A DNA stretch of 46,696 nucleotides, taken from positions 1 to 46,696 of the forward strand of contig JAGREN010000022.1 in NCBI GenBank assembly GCA_020446505.1, in the 5' to 3' direction. Source of the stretch: Novosphingobium sp. (GTDB lineage Bacteria; Pseudomonadota; Alphaproteobacteria; Sphingomonadales; Sphingomonadaceae). The notes beneath the pieces are model-generated. The model did no database searches. It saw only the letters and a list, made by a program, of their open reading frames with translations, and was not told the DNA's origin. The position numbers were made by a program, and so were the translations under genes. Positions 24,140 through 32,155 of the stretch are shown piece by piece (the stretch's first letter is position 1; each line of letters begins with the position of its first letter).

Positions 24140-25561
24140 ATGGCCACGATCGAACGAACTGCCGAAACATCCGTCGCTGACGAAGTTGCCGCACTGGTAG
24201 CGCGCTCGCGGGCCGCGCAGGCGCAGATCGAGGATGCGACTCAGGAACAGGTCGACCTGTGGATCAGGGGCATGGTCTATGCCGTGGCGCGCGAGGACAT
24301 TGCCGAGAAGATTGCCAAGGATACCGTCGAGGAAACCCAGCTTGGCAACTACGACGGCAAGTATCTCAAGATCTTCCGCAAGACCCGCGCCGCGCTGATG
24401 GATATCATCGACGACAAGTCGGTGGGCGTGATCGAGGAACTGCCCGAGCGCAATATCGTCAAGATCGCCAAGCCAGTCGGCGTGATCGGCGCGCTGACGC
24501 CGTCCACCAATCCTGAAGCGACGCCGGTCATCAAGGCGATCTGTGCGGTCAAGGGCCGCAACTCGATCATCGTGTGTCCGCACCCGCGCGCCAAGTTCAC
24601 CAACAAGGACATCTGCGACCGGATGCGCGCGGCGCTGGTCAAGCTGGGCGCGCCCGCCGATCTCGTCATCGCCATCGAGCAGCCCTCGGTCGAAAAGACC
24701 AACGAGGTGATGAAGCAGGTCGATCGCGTTCTGGCGACGGGCGGTGGCCCGATGGTCAAGGCGGCCTATTCGTCTGGCACCCCGGCGCTGGGCGTCGGAG
24801 TCGGCAATGCGGTCATCACCGTGGACGAAACGGCCGACCTCGACGACGCGGCGGACAAGATCCGCACCTCCAAGACGCTCGACCTTGCCGCTTCGTGCTC
24901 GTCCGACAACTCGGTGATCCTGCTCGACGCGATCTACGACGAGATGCTGAACAAGCTGATCCATCAGGGCGGCTATGTCGTGAACAACGAGGAAAAGGCC
25001 AAGCTTCAGAACGTGATCTGGGAAGATGGCCACATCAACGCCAAGGTCGTGGCGCAGGATGCCGAGAAGATCGCGGGCATGGCCGGCTTCTCGATCCCCG
25101 AAGGCAAGCTGTTCTTCATCGTGCCCGAAGAGGGCTACGGGCCAGACTATCCCTTCTCGGGCGAGAAGATGACCGTGACCATGGCGCTCTATCGCGCCAG
25201 GGACATCGACGAGGCCATCGAACTGACCAATGCGATCCAGGCCTATCAGGGCCAGGGCCACTCGTGCGGCATCTATTCGACCAGCGATGCAAACATCATG
25301 AAGCTCGCTACGGCCACCAAGACGAGCCGGGTGATGGTGAACCAGCCGCAGTCGGCCTCGAACTCGGGCAACCTGTGGAACGGGATGCGCCAGACGTTTT
25401 CGCTGGGCTGCGGATCGTGGGGCGGCAACGCGACCAACAACAACATCTCTTGGGAAGACCTCATCAACGTCACCTGGGTGTCGAAGCCACTGGCCCAGAC
25501 CAAGGTCATCCCAAGCGACGAAGAACTGTTCGGAAAGGACGTCATCGAGGCGCTTGGTTGA
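24140..25561 (+). CDS. CoA-acylating aldehyde dehydrogenase
   Basis: 473 residues from ATG at 24140 (ribosome site AAGGAAATC). An aldehyde dehydrogenase fold of the acylating branch, with the N-terminal GVIGALTPSTNPEATPVIKA, VKGRNSIIVCPHPRAK, LATGGGPMVKAAYSSGTPAL and the nucleophile in LAASCSSDNSVILLD. Similar to sulfoacetaldehyde and acetaldehyde dehydrogenases (SauS, EutE and the N-terminal half of AdhE), which turn aldehyde plus CoA and NAD(P)+ into acyl-CoA. In this context it could convert an aldehyde released by aldol cleavage. The stop overlaps the next start by one base. Confidence 0.9.
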   Translation: MATIERTAETSVADEVAALVARSRAAQAQIEDATQEQVDLWIRGMVYAVAREDIAEKIAKDTVEETQLGNYDGKYLKIFRKTRAALMDIIDDKSVGVIEELPERNIVKIAKPVGVIGALTPSTNPEATPVIKAICAVKGRNSIIVCPHPRAKFTNKDICDRMRAALVKLGAPADLVIAIEQPSVEKTNEVMKQVDRVLATGGGPMVKAAYSSGTPALGVGVGNAVITVDETADLDDAADKIRTSKTLDLAASCSSDNSVILLDAIYDEMLNKLIHQGGYVVNNEEKAKLQNVIWEDGHINAKVVAQDAEKIAGMAGFSIPEGKLFFIVPEEGYGPDYPFSGEKMTVTMALYRARDIDEAIELTNAIQAYQGQGHSCGIYSTSDANIMKLATATKTSRVMVNQPQSASNSGNLWNGMRQTFSLGCGSWGGNATNNNISWEDLINVTWVSKPLAQTKVIPSDEELFGKDVIEALG

Positions 25562-26016
25562 TGCGGCTTGCGGCCGTGCCGATGCTGGCAATTGCTGCTC
25601 TCTCGGCATGTTCCAAGCCCACTGGCGAGCCCGAGGCGGCCGCGACGACAGAGGCGCCGGTTGCATCCGCTTCAGCTGCGGAGACGTTTGTCCCGGTTAC
25701 CGAGATTCCCGAGCCAGTGCGCGGGAAGTGGGGCATCAACCTTGCAGACTGCGACGTTTCTCGCGGCGACGCCAAGGGTTCGCTGGAGATCGGCGCGGAC
25801 AGCCTGAAATTCTACGAGTCGGTGGCCAGGCTCGACCGGATCAACGCCGTGGCAAAGCGTGGCATCGGAGCGGAATTCAGGTTCTCGGGCGAGGGGGAGG
25901 AATGGACGCGCACCATGCAGCTGTTCGTCTCGTCCGATGGCAAGACCCTGACGCGCGAGGAATTCGGCCCCGATGCGATGGAACAACCACTGACATACCT
26001 GCGCTGCCCGGAGTGA
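25561..26016 (+). CDS. Putative lipoprotein
   Basis: 151 residues. The start ATG at 25561 overlaps the previous stop (TGATG). Residues 1-17 are a signal peptide with the lipobox LSACS, followed by an Ala/Thr/Pro-rich linker and a compact domain with the segments VRGKWGINLADCDVSRGDAK and SLKFYESVARLDRI, ending TYLRCPE. I do not recognise the domain. A secreted lipoprotein between two catabolic enzymes is unusual and may be an unrelated passenger of the operon. Confidence 0.72.
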   Translation: MRLAAVPMLAIAALSACSKPTGEPEAAATTEAPVASASAAETFVPVTEIPEPVRGKWGINLADCDVSRGDAKGSLEIGADSLKFYESVARLDRINAVAKRGIGAEFRFSGEGEEWTRTMQLFVSSDGKTLTREEFGPDAMEQPLTYLRCPE

Positions 26017-26020
26017 TTTG

Positions 26021-27067
26021 ATGGCAACCGAAGACCTGATTGTTCGCCGCGAGGGCGTCGCCGGGTTCCTGACCCTCAACCGTCCGAAGGCGATCCATGC
26101 GCTGACCGCGCCGATGGACCATGCGATGACCGAGGCGCTGCTCGAATGGCGCGAAGACGATGGCGTGAAAGCGGTCATCATCGACCACAGCGAGGGGCGC
26201 GGCTTCTGCGCTGGCGGTGACGTTACCGCGCTGCGCCAGTCGGCCCTGACCGACAACGGCGTATCCGGCCGCCGGTTCTTTTTCGAGGAATACCAGCTCA
26301 ACCACCTGCTGTTCACCTATGCCAAGCCGGTGGTCGCCTTCATGGACGGGATCACCATGGGCGGCGGGGTCGGCATCTCGCAGCCTGTCACGTTCCGCGT
26401 AGCGACCGAGAACACCCGTTATGCCATGCCCGAAACCGGCATTGGCCTGTTTCCCGACGTAGGCGGCGGCTGGTTCCTTGCCCGGATCGGCAATCGCGTG
26501 GGCCAGTTCCTCGCGCTCACCGGCGCGCGGCTCGACGGAGCGGAATGCATGTGGGCGGGGCTTTGCACGCATTATCTTGCGTCCGAAAGTTTGCCCGAGG
26601 CCAAGCGCCGGATCGCGGTAGGCGAGGACATTGGCGCGGTGCTGGATTCGCTTTCGGCGGAGGTGCCAGAGGCCCGCATTGCCGGGAACACCGGTCTCAT
26701 TGCGAAGCATTTCGCATCGGACCGGTTCGAGGACATTCTTGCCTCGCTGGAAGCGGACGGCGGCGAATGGGCGCAAAAGGAGCTTGCGACATTGCGGCTC
26801 AAGAGCCCGCAGGCATGCAAGGTCTCGCTGCGCCAACTTGCCGAAAGCGCCAGGCTCGACGATTTTGCCGACAACATGGCGATGGAATACCGGATCGGCA
26901 GCCGTGTGCTGGTCCTGCCCGATTTTGCCGAAGGCGTGCGCGCGGTCCTGGTCGACAAGACGCAGGATCCCAAATGGATGCCCGCAGTGCCCGAAGATGT
27001 GTCGGACGAACTGATCGAATCGATCTTCGCCCCCTTGCCTCCGCAGGAAGAATGGAAGCCCTTATGA
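26021..27067 (+). CDS. 3-hydroxyisobutyryl-CoA hydrolase-like enoyl-CoA hydratase/isomerase
   Basis: 348 residues from ATG at 26021 (GGAGTGATTTG). A longer crotonase with [33 protein letters not shown] and the diagnostic [19 protein letters not shown] of 3-hydroxyisobutyryl-CoA hydrolases (HIBCH), in which E and D serve in place of the hydratase pair. HIBCH frees 3-hydroxyisobutyrate in valine breakdown. It ends inside the next gene start (ATGA overlap), so both are translated together. The pairing fits branched-chain acid catabolism. Confidence 0.86.
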   Translation: MATEDLIVRREGVAGFLTLNRPKAIHALTAPMDHAMTEALLEWREDDGVKAVIIDHSEGRGFCAGGDVTALRQSALTDNGVSGRRFFFEEYQLNHLLFTYAKPVVAFMDGITMGGGVGISQPVTFRVATENTRYAMPETGIGLFPDVGGGWFLARIGNRVGQFLALTGARLDGAECMWAGLCTHYLASESLPEAKRRIAVGEDIGAVLDSLSAEVPEARIAGNTGLIAKHFASDRFEDILASLEADGGEWAQKELATLRLKSPQACKVSLRQLAESARLDDFADNMAMEYRIGSRVLVLPDFAEGVRAVLVDKTQDPKWMPAVPEDVSDELIESIFAPLPPQEEWKPL

Positions 27068-27846
27068 GTTACGAAACCATCCTGGTTGAAACGCGCGGTG
27101 CAGTTACGCTCATCACGCTCAACCGTCCGCAGGCGCTCAATGCGCTCAACACGAAGGTTCTGGCAGACCTCACCAAGGCTTTCGCCGCCTACGAGGCCGA
27201 CGACACGCAGCGGTGCGCCGTCCTTACCGGATCGGGCGAGAAGGCCTTCGCCGCAGGCGCTGACATCAAGGAAATGGCCGACAAGCCCGCGGCCGACTTC
27301 TTCCTCGAAGACTTCTTCTCCGGCTGGCAGGCAGACATTGTGCGCAAGACCCGCAAGCCGTGGATCGCGGCAGTGAACGGGTTTGCTCTGGGCGGCGGCT
27401 GCGAGCTTGCGATGATGGCAGACATTCTGATCGCGTCCGAGAATGCGCAGTTCGGCCAGCCCGAGATCAAGCTGGGCGTTGCCCCCGGCATGGGCGGATC
27501 GCAGCGCCTGACCCGCGCCATCGGCAAGAGCAAGGCGATGGAAATGTGCCTCACGGGCCGCAACATGAAGGCCGAGGAGGCCGAGCGGGCAGGCTTGGTA
27601 AGCCGGGTGGTTCCGCTCGAATCGCTGATCGACGATGCGATGAGGACCGCCGAGACGATTGCCGCAATGCCGCCGCTCGCTGCCATGATGAACAAGGAAA
27701 TGGTCAACGTCGCATTCGAGACGACGCTTGAGCAGGGCCTCGTCGCCGAGCGTCGCATGTTCCAGGTGCTGACTGCCACCGAGGACAAGGCCGAGGGCAT
27801 GGCTGCCTTCGTCGAGAAGCGTCCGGGTAACTGGAAGGGTCGTTAG
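27064..27846 (+). CDS. Enoyl-CoA hydratase
   Basis: 260 residues. Both catalytic glutamates are present, in [13 protein letters not shown] and [13 protein letters not shown], and the oxyanion loop in [13 protein letters not shown]. This is a standard short-chain enoyl-CoA hydratase (crotonase), which adds water to trans-2-enoyl-CoA. Its TAG stop (27844-27846) directly touches the edge of a paired-palindrome element, so the element supplied or preserves the stop. It is the last gene of this operon. Confidence 0.93.
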   Translation: MSYETILVETRGAVTLITLNRPQALNALNTKVLADLTKAFAAYEADDTQRCAVLTGSGEKAFAAGADIKEMADKPAADFFLEDFFSGWQADIVRKTRKPWIAAVNGFALGGGCELAMMADILIASENAQFGQPEIKLGVAPGMGGSQRLTRAIGKSKAMEMCLTGRNMKAEEAERAGLVSRVVPLESLIDDAMRTAETIAAMPPLAAMMNKEMVNVAFETTLEQGLVAERRMFQVLTATEDKAEGMAAFVEKRPGNWKGR

Positions 27847-27847
27847 A

Positions 27848-27937
27848 GCGGTTTCCGATCTACCCGGATCGGACACCGCGACAAGCCCGCGCGGCACCTG
27901 AGCGTCGCCTTTCCGTTCGCGTCAGCTTGAACGGAAA
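27848..27937. repeat. Paired-palindrome intergenic element, copy 2
   Basis: Palindrome B: GCGGTTTCCGATC (27848-27860) and GATCGGACACCGC (27867-27879, one mismatch). Spacer 30 nt. Palindrome A: TTTCCGTTC (27910-27918), loop GCGTCAGCTT, GAACGGAAA (27929-27937). This is copy 1 (6647-6738) in reverse orientation, with the same A loop and the same spacer length. Here both neighbouring genes end in TAG codons supplied by the element edges: the enoyl-CoA hydratase (TTAGAGCGG) and the small protein on the minus strand (CCTAGTGCG). Confidence 0.85.
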
Positions 27938-27942
27938 ACGCA

Positions 27943-28146
27943 CTAGGCCGACTTGCGCTCCTGCCGCAGCGCTTGTTCGAACGGCGGCAGCTTCATGCCC
28001 TTGGTGCGGCTGGTCAGGTGCCACTGGCGGCAAAGCGCGCAGCGATAGGGGCGCAGCGTAACTGCTGCGTGCTCGGCTACCCTAAGCGCGTCAGTTTCGC
28101 TGGCAAACCGCCGCTTGCGTGCGCAGACGCCGGGGCGCGTTTTCAT
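27943..28146 (-). CDS. Small basic protein with a zinc-ribbon-like pair
   Basis: 67 residues from ATG at 28146, overlapping the previous (Nudix) stop. The central YRCALCRQWHLTS (C-x2-C-x3-H) may bind a metal ion; the ends are rich in arginine and lysine. No recognised family name. The fixed order and overlap with the Nudix gene point to translational coupling. Its TAG stop lies in the palindrome element. Confidence 0.7.
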   Translation of the reverse strand: MKTRPGVCARKRRFASETDALRVAEHAAVTLRPYRCALCRQWHLTSRTKGMKLPPFEQALRQERKSA

Positions 28147-28685
28147 CCGAGCAGACCGGGACCGAGCAGCATCAGCATGCGCACGTCGATGGCGTAGTCC
28201 TGAGCGCGCCATTGCTCGATAGCCTCGGCGATGCCGGAGAGCGGCACGCGGTGGACGGTGATGTTTTCGCTGTCCGTGCCGCCACCCTCGCCGACCTTCT
28301 CCAGATCGTGCGCGCGCACCAGCGTGAAGGCTTCGCTGACCATGCCGGGCGAGGAGTAGAATTCTCCGATGACTTCCATGCGCCCGGCGCGGTATCCGGT
28401 TTCCTCTTCCAGTTCGCGCGCGGCAGCAGCCGTGGCGTCCTCACCAGCCTTGCCTTCGTCGTCGCCGATCAGGCCTGCCGGAAGTTCGATGCACGACTTG
28501 CCCAGCGGCACGCGATATTGCTCGACAAGGATCACATGATCGTCCTCGTCTACGGCGAGGATCACGGCGGCGCGGATGCCGCGCGCGCGGCTCACATATT
28601 CCCAGCGGCCCTTCTTGCGGGCGGTAATGAACTTGCCCTGCCAGATGATCTCGTCGGGCGCGTTCTCGTCCGGATCGCGGCTCAT
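28143..28685 (-). CDS. Nudix hydrolase (ADP-ribose pyrophosphatase type)
   Basis: 180 residues. The Nudix box is in EDATAAAARELEEETGYRAG, with the RELEEETG core intact; its first glycine position is not clearly filled. Flanking motifs are WEYVSRARGIRAAVILAVDE, VEQYRVPLGKSCIELPAGLI and YSSPGMVSEAFTLVRA, which is the ADP-ribose pyrophosphatase pattern (ELPAG and SPG). Likely hydrolyses ADP-ribose or a related nucleoside diphosphate. It overlaps the neighbouring genes on both sides by four bases. Confidence 0.88.
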   Translation of the reverse strand: MSRDPDENAPDEIIWQGKFITARKKGRWEYVSRARGIRAAVILAVDEDDHVILVEQYRVPLGKSCIELPAGLIGDDEGKAGEDATAAAARELEEETGYRAGRMEVIGEFYSSPGMVSEAFTLVRAHDLEKVGEGGGTDSENITVHRVPLSGIAEAIEQWRAQDYAIDVRMLMLLGPGLLG

Positions 28686-29365
28686 ACCTCGATCAGCCTG
28701 TCGGGCAATTCGTTGGGATTCTCGCTGCCTGCCGGAAAGTGTTCTGCGAGGACTATGCCAACCTGCTCGACAGCCGCGATCATGCCGTCGGCGAAGCGGC
28801 CATGTTTCACCTGCGCCAGCATTGCCACCATCGCGTCACCCCAGACCTCGGGCGCGACCTTTGACGCGATTGCCTCGTCGGCGAGGATCTCGGCCCGGTG
28901 CTCCCGCATCGACAGGTAGATGAGGATACCCGTGCTGCCGTGGGTGCGCTTTTCCGCACCGATGCGAAATGCGCGTACGGCCCGGTCATGGACTCTCGCG
29001 GTGCGGATGGGGCCAGGGATCAGGAGGAACTTGAGCGGCTGCCAGAGTTGCGCGAGCCAGACCACTGCATAGGCTGCAGTGGCGGAGAATGCGGCGAGCG
29101 TGAACAGCGCGCGCGGTGTCCATTCGTGGTTCCACCCGCCCAGCATCGAGCCGGTGATCTGCAGCGAAAGTTCCGGCAGCATCGCCAGCCCCAACAGCTT
29201 CATGAGAGCGACCAGCGAGGCCCAGGCGAACTGCACGTCGCTATAGCCATCCGAGCGTTCTGCCAGCACGGTGACGATTTCGCCGGATGTGTTCGCCTCT
29301 GCGGCGCTGACCGCCTCGCTGACGCGATCATAGTCCTCGGGGCTGAGATAGATCGGTTTCGCCAT
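28682..29365 (-). CDS. TPM-domain membrane protein
   Basis: 227 residues from ATG at 29365. An N-terminal polar part (SPEDYDRVSEAVSAAEANTS, GEIVTVLAERSDGYSD) leads to two to three membrane helices (residues about 45-120), then a C-terminal TPM-type portion (TGILIYLSMREHRAEILADE, GDAMVAMLAQVKHGRFADGM). TPM domains occur in the photosystem-repair protein TLP18.3 and in bacterial YgcG-like proteins. It follows the YgcG-like gene by 5 bp. The function here is unknown; an envelope role with LemA is inferred from linkage. Confidence 0.8.
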   Translation of the reverse strand: MAKPIYLSPEDYDRVSEAVSAAEANTSGEIVTVLAERSDGYSDVQFAWASLVALMKLLGLAMLPELSLQITGSMLGGWNHEWTPRALFTLAAFSATAAYAVVWLAQLWQPLKFLLIPGPIRTARVHDRAVRAFRIGAEKRTHGSTGILIYLSMREHRAEILADEAIASKVAPEVWGDAMVAMLAQVKHGRFADGMIAAVEQVGIVLAEHFPAGSENPNELPDRLIEV

Positions 29366-29370
29366 GGCCC

Positions 29371-30165
29371 TTACCAGCTCCCGCTCGCGCCGCCGCCGCC
29401 GAAGCTGCCGCCCCCACCGGAGAAGCCGCCTCCGCCCGAAAAACCGCCGCCCGATGAGGAACCGCCCCGGCTGAGACCGTCGACCACGTTCCACAGGATC
29501 ACCGAGCCCAGGCCGCCGGGGCCGTAGCGCTTGCGGCGAAAGCCGAGCACGGCGCGGAGGATCGGGAGGACGAAAATGAACAGGATCATGAAGCCGAAGA
29601 AGATCAGGCCCATCATGTCGCCGGGATTGATTTCCGACTGGCTTGCCTGAGCCTCCTGCGCGATGCGCTGGGCTTCCTCGGGAGGAAGGCCGAGCTGTGA
29701 AATGATTGCATCAGCGCCTGCCTCGATCCCGCCGGGCATGTCGCCTGCCTTGAAGCGCGGCACGATGTCCTGATTGATGATGAGCGAGGACAGCCCGTCG
29801 GTCAGCACCGGCTCAAGCCCGTAGCCGACCTCGATGCGCACCTTGCGTTCGTTGGGTGCGACGATCAGCAGAGCGCCATCGTCGCGTTCCTTGTCGCCGA
29901 TGCCCCATTTACGACCGAGCTGATAGCCGTAGTCGGAGATGTCGTAGCCTTGCAGGTCGGGGATCGTGGCGACCACGAACTGCCGATGCGACTGGGTTTC
30001 CAGCGCTTCCAGCTTCTGCGTGAGGCGCACTTCGACGTCATCGGGGATGATATTCGCCGCGTCGGTCACGCGCCCGGTCAGCGCCGGGAACTGCTGCGCG
30101 AGCGCAGGCGGCGCTCCTGCAAGGAACGCCGCTGCGGCAAGCAGGAAGGCGAGGGCCGCCTTCAT
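29371..30165 (-). CDS. YgcG-like TPM-domain secreted/membrane protein
   Basis: 264 residues from ATG at 30165. Residues 1-24 are a signal peptide (LAFLLAAAAFLAGAPPALAQ). The TPM domain follows (VTDAANIIPDDVEVRLTQKL, FVVATIPDLQGYDISDYGYQ, WGIGDKERDDGALLIVAPNE, EVGYGLEPVLTD), then a membrane helix (MGLIFFGFMILFIFVLPIL) and a tail made almost only of Gly, Ser and Phe (GGGFSGGGGFSGGGG). The tail is a family trait. Paired with lemA upstream (4 bp gap), the usual arrangement. Confidence 0.88.
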   Translation of the reverse strand: MKAALAFLLAAAAFLAGAPPALAQQFPALTGRVTDAANIIPDDVEVRLTQKLEALETQSHRQFVVATIPDLQGYDISDYGYQLGRKWGIGDKERDDGALLIVAPNERKVRIEVGYGLEPVLTDGLSSLIINQDIVPRFKAGDMPGGIEAGADAIISQLGLPPEEAQRIAQEAQASQSEINPGDMMGLIFFGFMILFIFVLPILRAVLGFRRKRYGPGGLGSVILWNVVDGLSRGGSSSGGGFSGGGGFSGGGGSFGGGGASGSW

Positions 30166-30169
30166 CGGG

Positions 30170-30853
30170 TTACTGGGCTGCGGCGGCGGGCGTCGCGGCG
30201 GTGTTGTCGTTGACAGGGGCTGCCGGAGCAACGGCCGGAGCCGACTGTGCCGGACCCATGTCGAGCTTGGGCGCGACTTCAGCACCTGGCGTGACGGCGG
30301 CATAGGGCACCATCGGCTTCATGCCGCGGATCATCGCGCCGATCATTTCGGGGAAGGTGCGCACGCGCGTGTTATAGTCGCGTACCGCTTCGTTGTAGTC
30401 GCGGATGGCGATGCGGATGCGGTTTTCCTGACCTTCGAGCTGGCTTTGCAGCATCTGGTAGTTGGCGATGGACTTGAGGTCGGGATACCGCTCGAAATTG
30501 GCAAGCAGGCGGCCGAGCCCGGCGCCCAGTTGTTCCTGCGCCTGCTGGAACTGCTGCATCTTGGCAGGATCGTTGAGATCGTCGGCCGAAAGCTGGATGC
30601 TCGTCGCCTTGGCGCGTGCTTCGATCACGTCGGTGAGGATCGCGCGTTCCTGCTCGGCTGCGCTCTTGGCGACTTCGGCAAGGTTCGGCACGAGATTGGC
30701 GCGCTCCTGAAAGGCGGCCTGAACGTCGGCCCACTTCGCCTTGGCGGCTTCCTCTGCGGTCGGAACCGAGTTGATGCCGCAGGCTGACAGAGCCAGCGAG
30801 GCGAGGGCGACAAGCCCCGGTTTGACGAAACGCGAAATCAGCGACTGAGACAT
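30170..30853 (-). CDS. lemA: LemA family lipoprotein
   Basis: 227 residues from ATG at 30853; the frame extends upstream only in non-coding DNA. A signal peptide with the lipobox LSACG is followed by the long helical LemA domain (AAFQERANLVPNLAEVAKSA, ATSIQLSADDLNDPAKMQQF, ENRIRIAIRDYNEAVRDYN, TFPEMIGAMI) and an Ala/Pro-rich tail. LemA proteins sit on the envelope; their exact role is unknown. First gene of the five-gene minus-strand operon (lemA, TPM, TPM, Nudix, zinc-ribbon protein). Confidence 0.9.
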   Translation of the reverse strand: MSQSLISRFVKPGLVALASLALSACGINSVPTAEEAAKAKWADVQAAFQERANLVPNLAEVAKSAAEQERAILTDVIEARAKATSIQLSADDLNDPAKMQQFQQAQEQLGAGLGRLLANFERYPDLKSIANYQMLQSQLEGQENRIRIAIRDYNEAVRDYNTRVRTFPEMIGAMIRGMKPMVPYAAVTPGAEVAPKLDMGPAQSAPAVAPAAPVNDNTAATPAAAAQ

Positions 30854-31049
30854 CGGAACGAACTCCCTCCTCACAGACGGCATCGGGGGGATGCCGAAAG
30901 ATCCGTCGTAGAATGTAGCGATGCGCTGGCCGCGATCAAGCACGCTGTGTCGACTGTCCCGAACGACAGCTCGTTGCGTCTGATTTCTGTTGTATCTTCC
31001 TGATCCGCTGTCATTAACTGATCGTTAGGGATGAAAGTGGAGGATTTTC

Positions 31050-31463
31050 ATGCTGGGAGAATTCAAGGAATTTATCGCCAAGGGCAACGTGCTCGACCTG
31101 GCCGTCGCCGTTATCATCGGTGCGGCATTCGGCAAGATTGTCTCGTCGCTGACTGACGATCTCATCATGCCGATCATGGGCTCGGTGGTCGGAGATGTCG
31201 ATTTCTCGAACCTCTACGTCGTGCTGAGCGGCAATGTCGAGCCGGGCACCTCGCTGGCCGCTGCTCGTGCGGCTGGCGCAAACGTACTTGCCTGGGGCAA
31301 CTTCATCAGTGTCGTCATCAACTTCCTGATCCTGGCGTTCGTGATCTTCCTGCTGGTCAAGCAGGCCAACAGGATCATGCCCAAGAAGGAAGAGGCTCCC
31401 GCCGGTCCGAGCGAAGTCGACCTGCTCACCGAGATTCGCGACGAGCTGAAAAAGCGTCCGTAA
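31050..31463 (+). CDS. mscL: Large-conductance mechanosensitive channel
   Basis: 137 residues, normal size. Signature N-terminus ([40 protein letters not shown]), the second helix ([20 protein letters not shown]) and the charged C-terminal bundle ([15 protein letters not shown]). The pentameric channel opens under membrane tension to release solutes during osmotic downshock. The ribosome site GGAGGA precedes the ATG. Downstream the tandem repeat starts 33 bp after the stop, and no separate terminator is visible. Confidence 0.97.
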   Translation: MLGEFKEFIAKGNVLDLAVAVIIGAAFGKIVSSLTDDLIMPIMGSVVGDVDFSNLYVVLSGNVEPGTSLAAARAAGANVLAWGNFISVVINFLILAFVIFLLVKQANRIMPKKEEAPAGPSEVDLLTEIRDELKKRP

Positions 31464-31496
31464 ATTCCGGTCTTGCGGGCGAGTCGGCTCAATCCC

Positions 31497-31738
31497 GGCC
31501 GCCCGCAGGCCCGCAAGGGCCGAGGAAATCGCACGCCCGGATGGGCATGTGAAGACACGACCCCGGTCGCCTTGGCGACCGCAAGGCCGACCGGCCGCCC
31601 GCAGGCCCGCGAGGGCCGAGGAAATCGCACGCCCGGATGGGCATGTGAAGACACGATCCCGGTCGCCCTGGTGACCGCAAGGCCGACCGGCCGCCCGCAG
31701 GCCCGCAAGGGCCGAGGAAATCGCACGCCCGGATGGGC
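31497..31738 (+). repeat. 96-bp tandem repeat (about 2.5 copies) made of hairpins
   Basis: Unit starts at 31497, 31593 and 31689; copies 1 and 2 are 96 bp each with four differences, copy 3 is the first 50 bp. Every unit holds GGCCCGCAAGGGCC (a GGCCC/GGGCC stem with a GNRA tetraloop, GCGA in copy 2), a GCCC-GGAT-GGGC hairpin, and GGTCGCC-TT-GGCGACC. The differences lie in loops, in a wobble-preserving stem position, or outside stems. The repeat sits between mscL and the tmRNA promoter. The period is a multiple of three, so spurious open frames run through both strands. Confidence 0.9.
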
Positions 31739-31766
31739 GTGCGGAACTTAAGAATCCTCCCGCTCA

Positions 31767-31795
31767 CTTCACATTAAGGCAGCAATGCCTATATG
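31767..31795 (+). promoter_or_regulatory. Candidate promoter of ssrA
   Basis: CTTCAC (31767-31772) and TATATG (31790-31795) have a 17-nt spacer. The predicted start is near 31802, at the 5' end of the permuted tmRNA precursor. Confidence 0.5.
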
Positions 31796-31801
31796 GAGCC
31801 T

Positions 31802-32141
31802 GCCGGTTTCGGCCGGCTATGGCGATAAAATGCGGTGTGCAATAGGCACAGCGGACCCGGGGGCAGTACCCGGCGGCTCCACCAGAAATCGCGGTTTTCC
31901 GTGGTTCCTGACGGGGCCGAACCAGGATCGACGTGTGTTGAAAAGCACTGTTTTCGCCCGGGCTGAGTAACCCGTAAAACTGTTCACAACACACAAGTGC
32001 CAACGATAACGAAGCACTCGCAATCGCTGCGTAATCTGACGTCCTAACGGACTGATCTTACAAAGCTAAAGCGCGGTTGGACCCACCGGGCAACAGAAGC
32101 GGATTCCGGGGCTCCGGGGGTAGCTAGCAACAGAAACCCCC
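31802..32141 (+). ncRNA. ssrA: Circularly permuted two-piece tmRNA
   Basis: The acceptor piece comes first: GGACCCGGGGGCAGTACCCG (T-arm region) and GGCTCCACCA ending at 31884 with encoded CCA. A 28-nt intervening segment follows. The coding piece starts GGGGCCGAACC at 31913, which pairs with the acceptor end, and runs through the tag frame GCC AAC GAT AAC GAA GCA CTC GCA ATC GCT GCG TAA (31999-32034), giving the tag ANDNEALAIAA. This reversed order with a removed loop is the alphaproteobacterial tmRNA type. It tags stalled proteins for proteolysis together with SmpB. The 3' end is approximate; a GGGGGT/ACCCCC hairpin at 32116-32141 closes it. SmpB is not in the window. Confidence 0.93.
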
Positions 32142-32155
32142 ACTTTCCCATCCAT

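Noticed and set aside
31473-31751. Open frame with 32-residue repeats across the tandem repeat, plus antisense frames
   Set aside because: The period is 96 bp, so all frames stay open by chance; the plus frame starts with TTG and has no ribosome site. Substitutions fit hairpin conservation better than coding.
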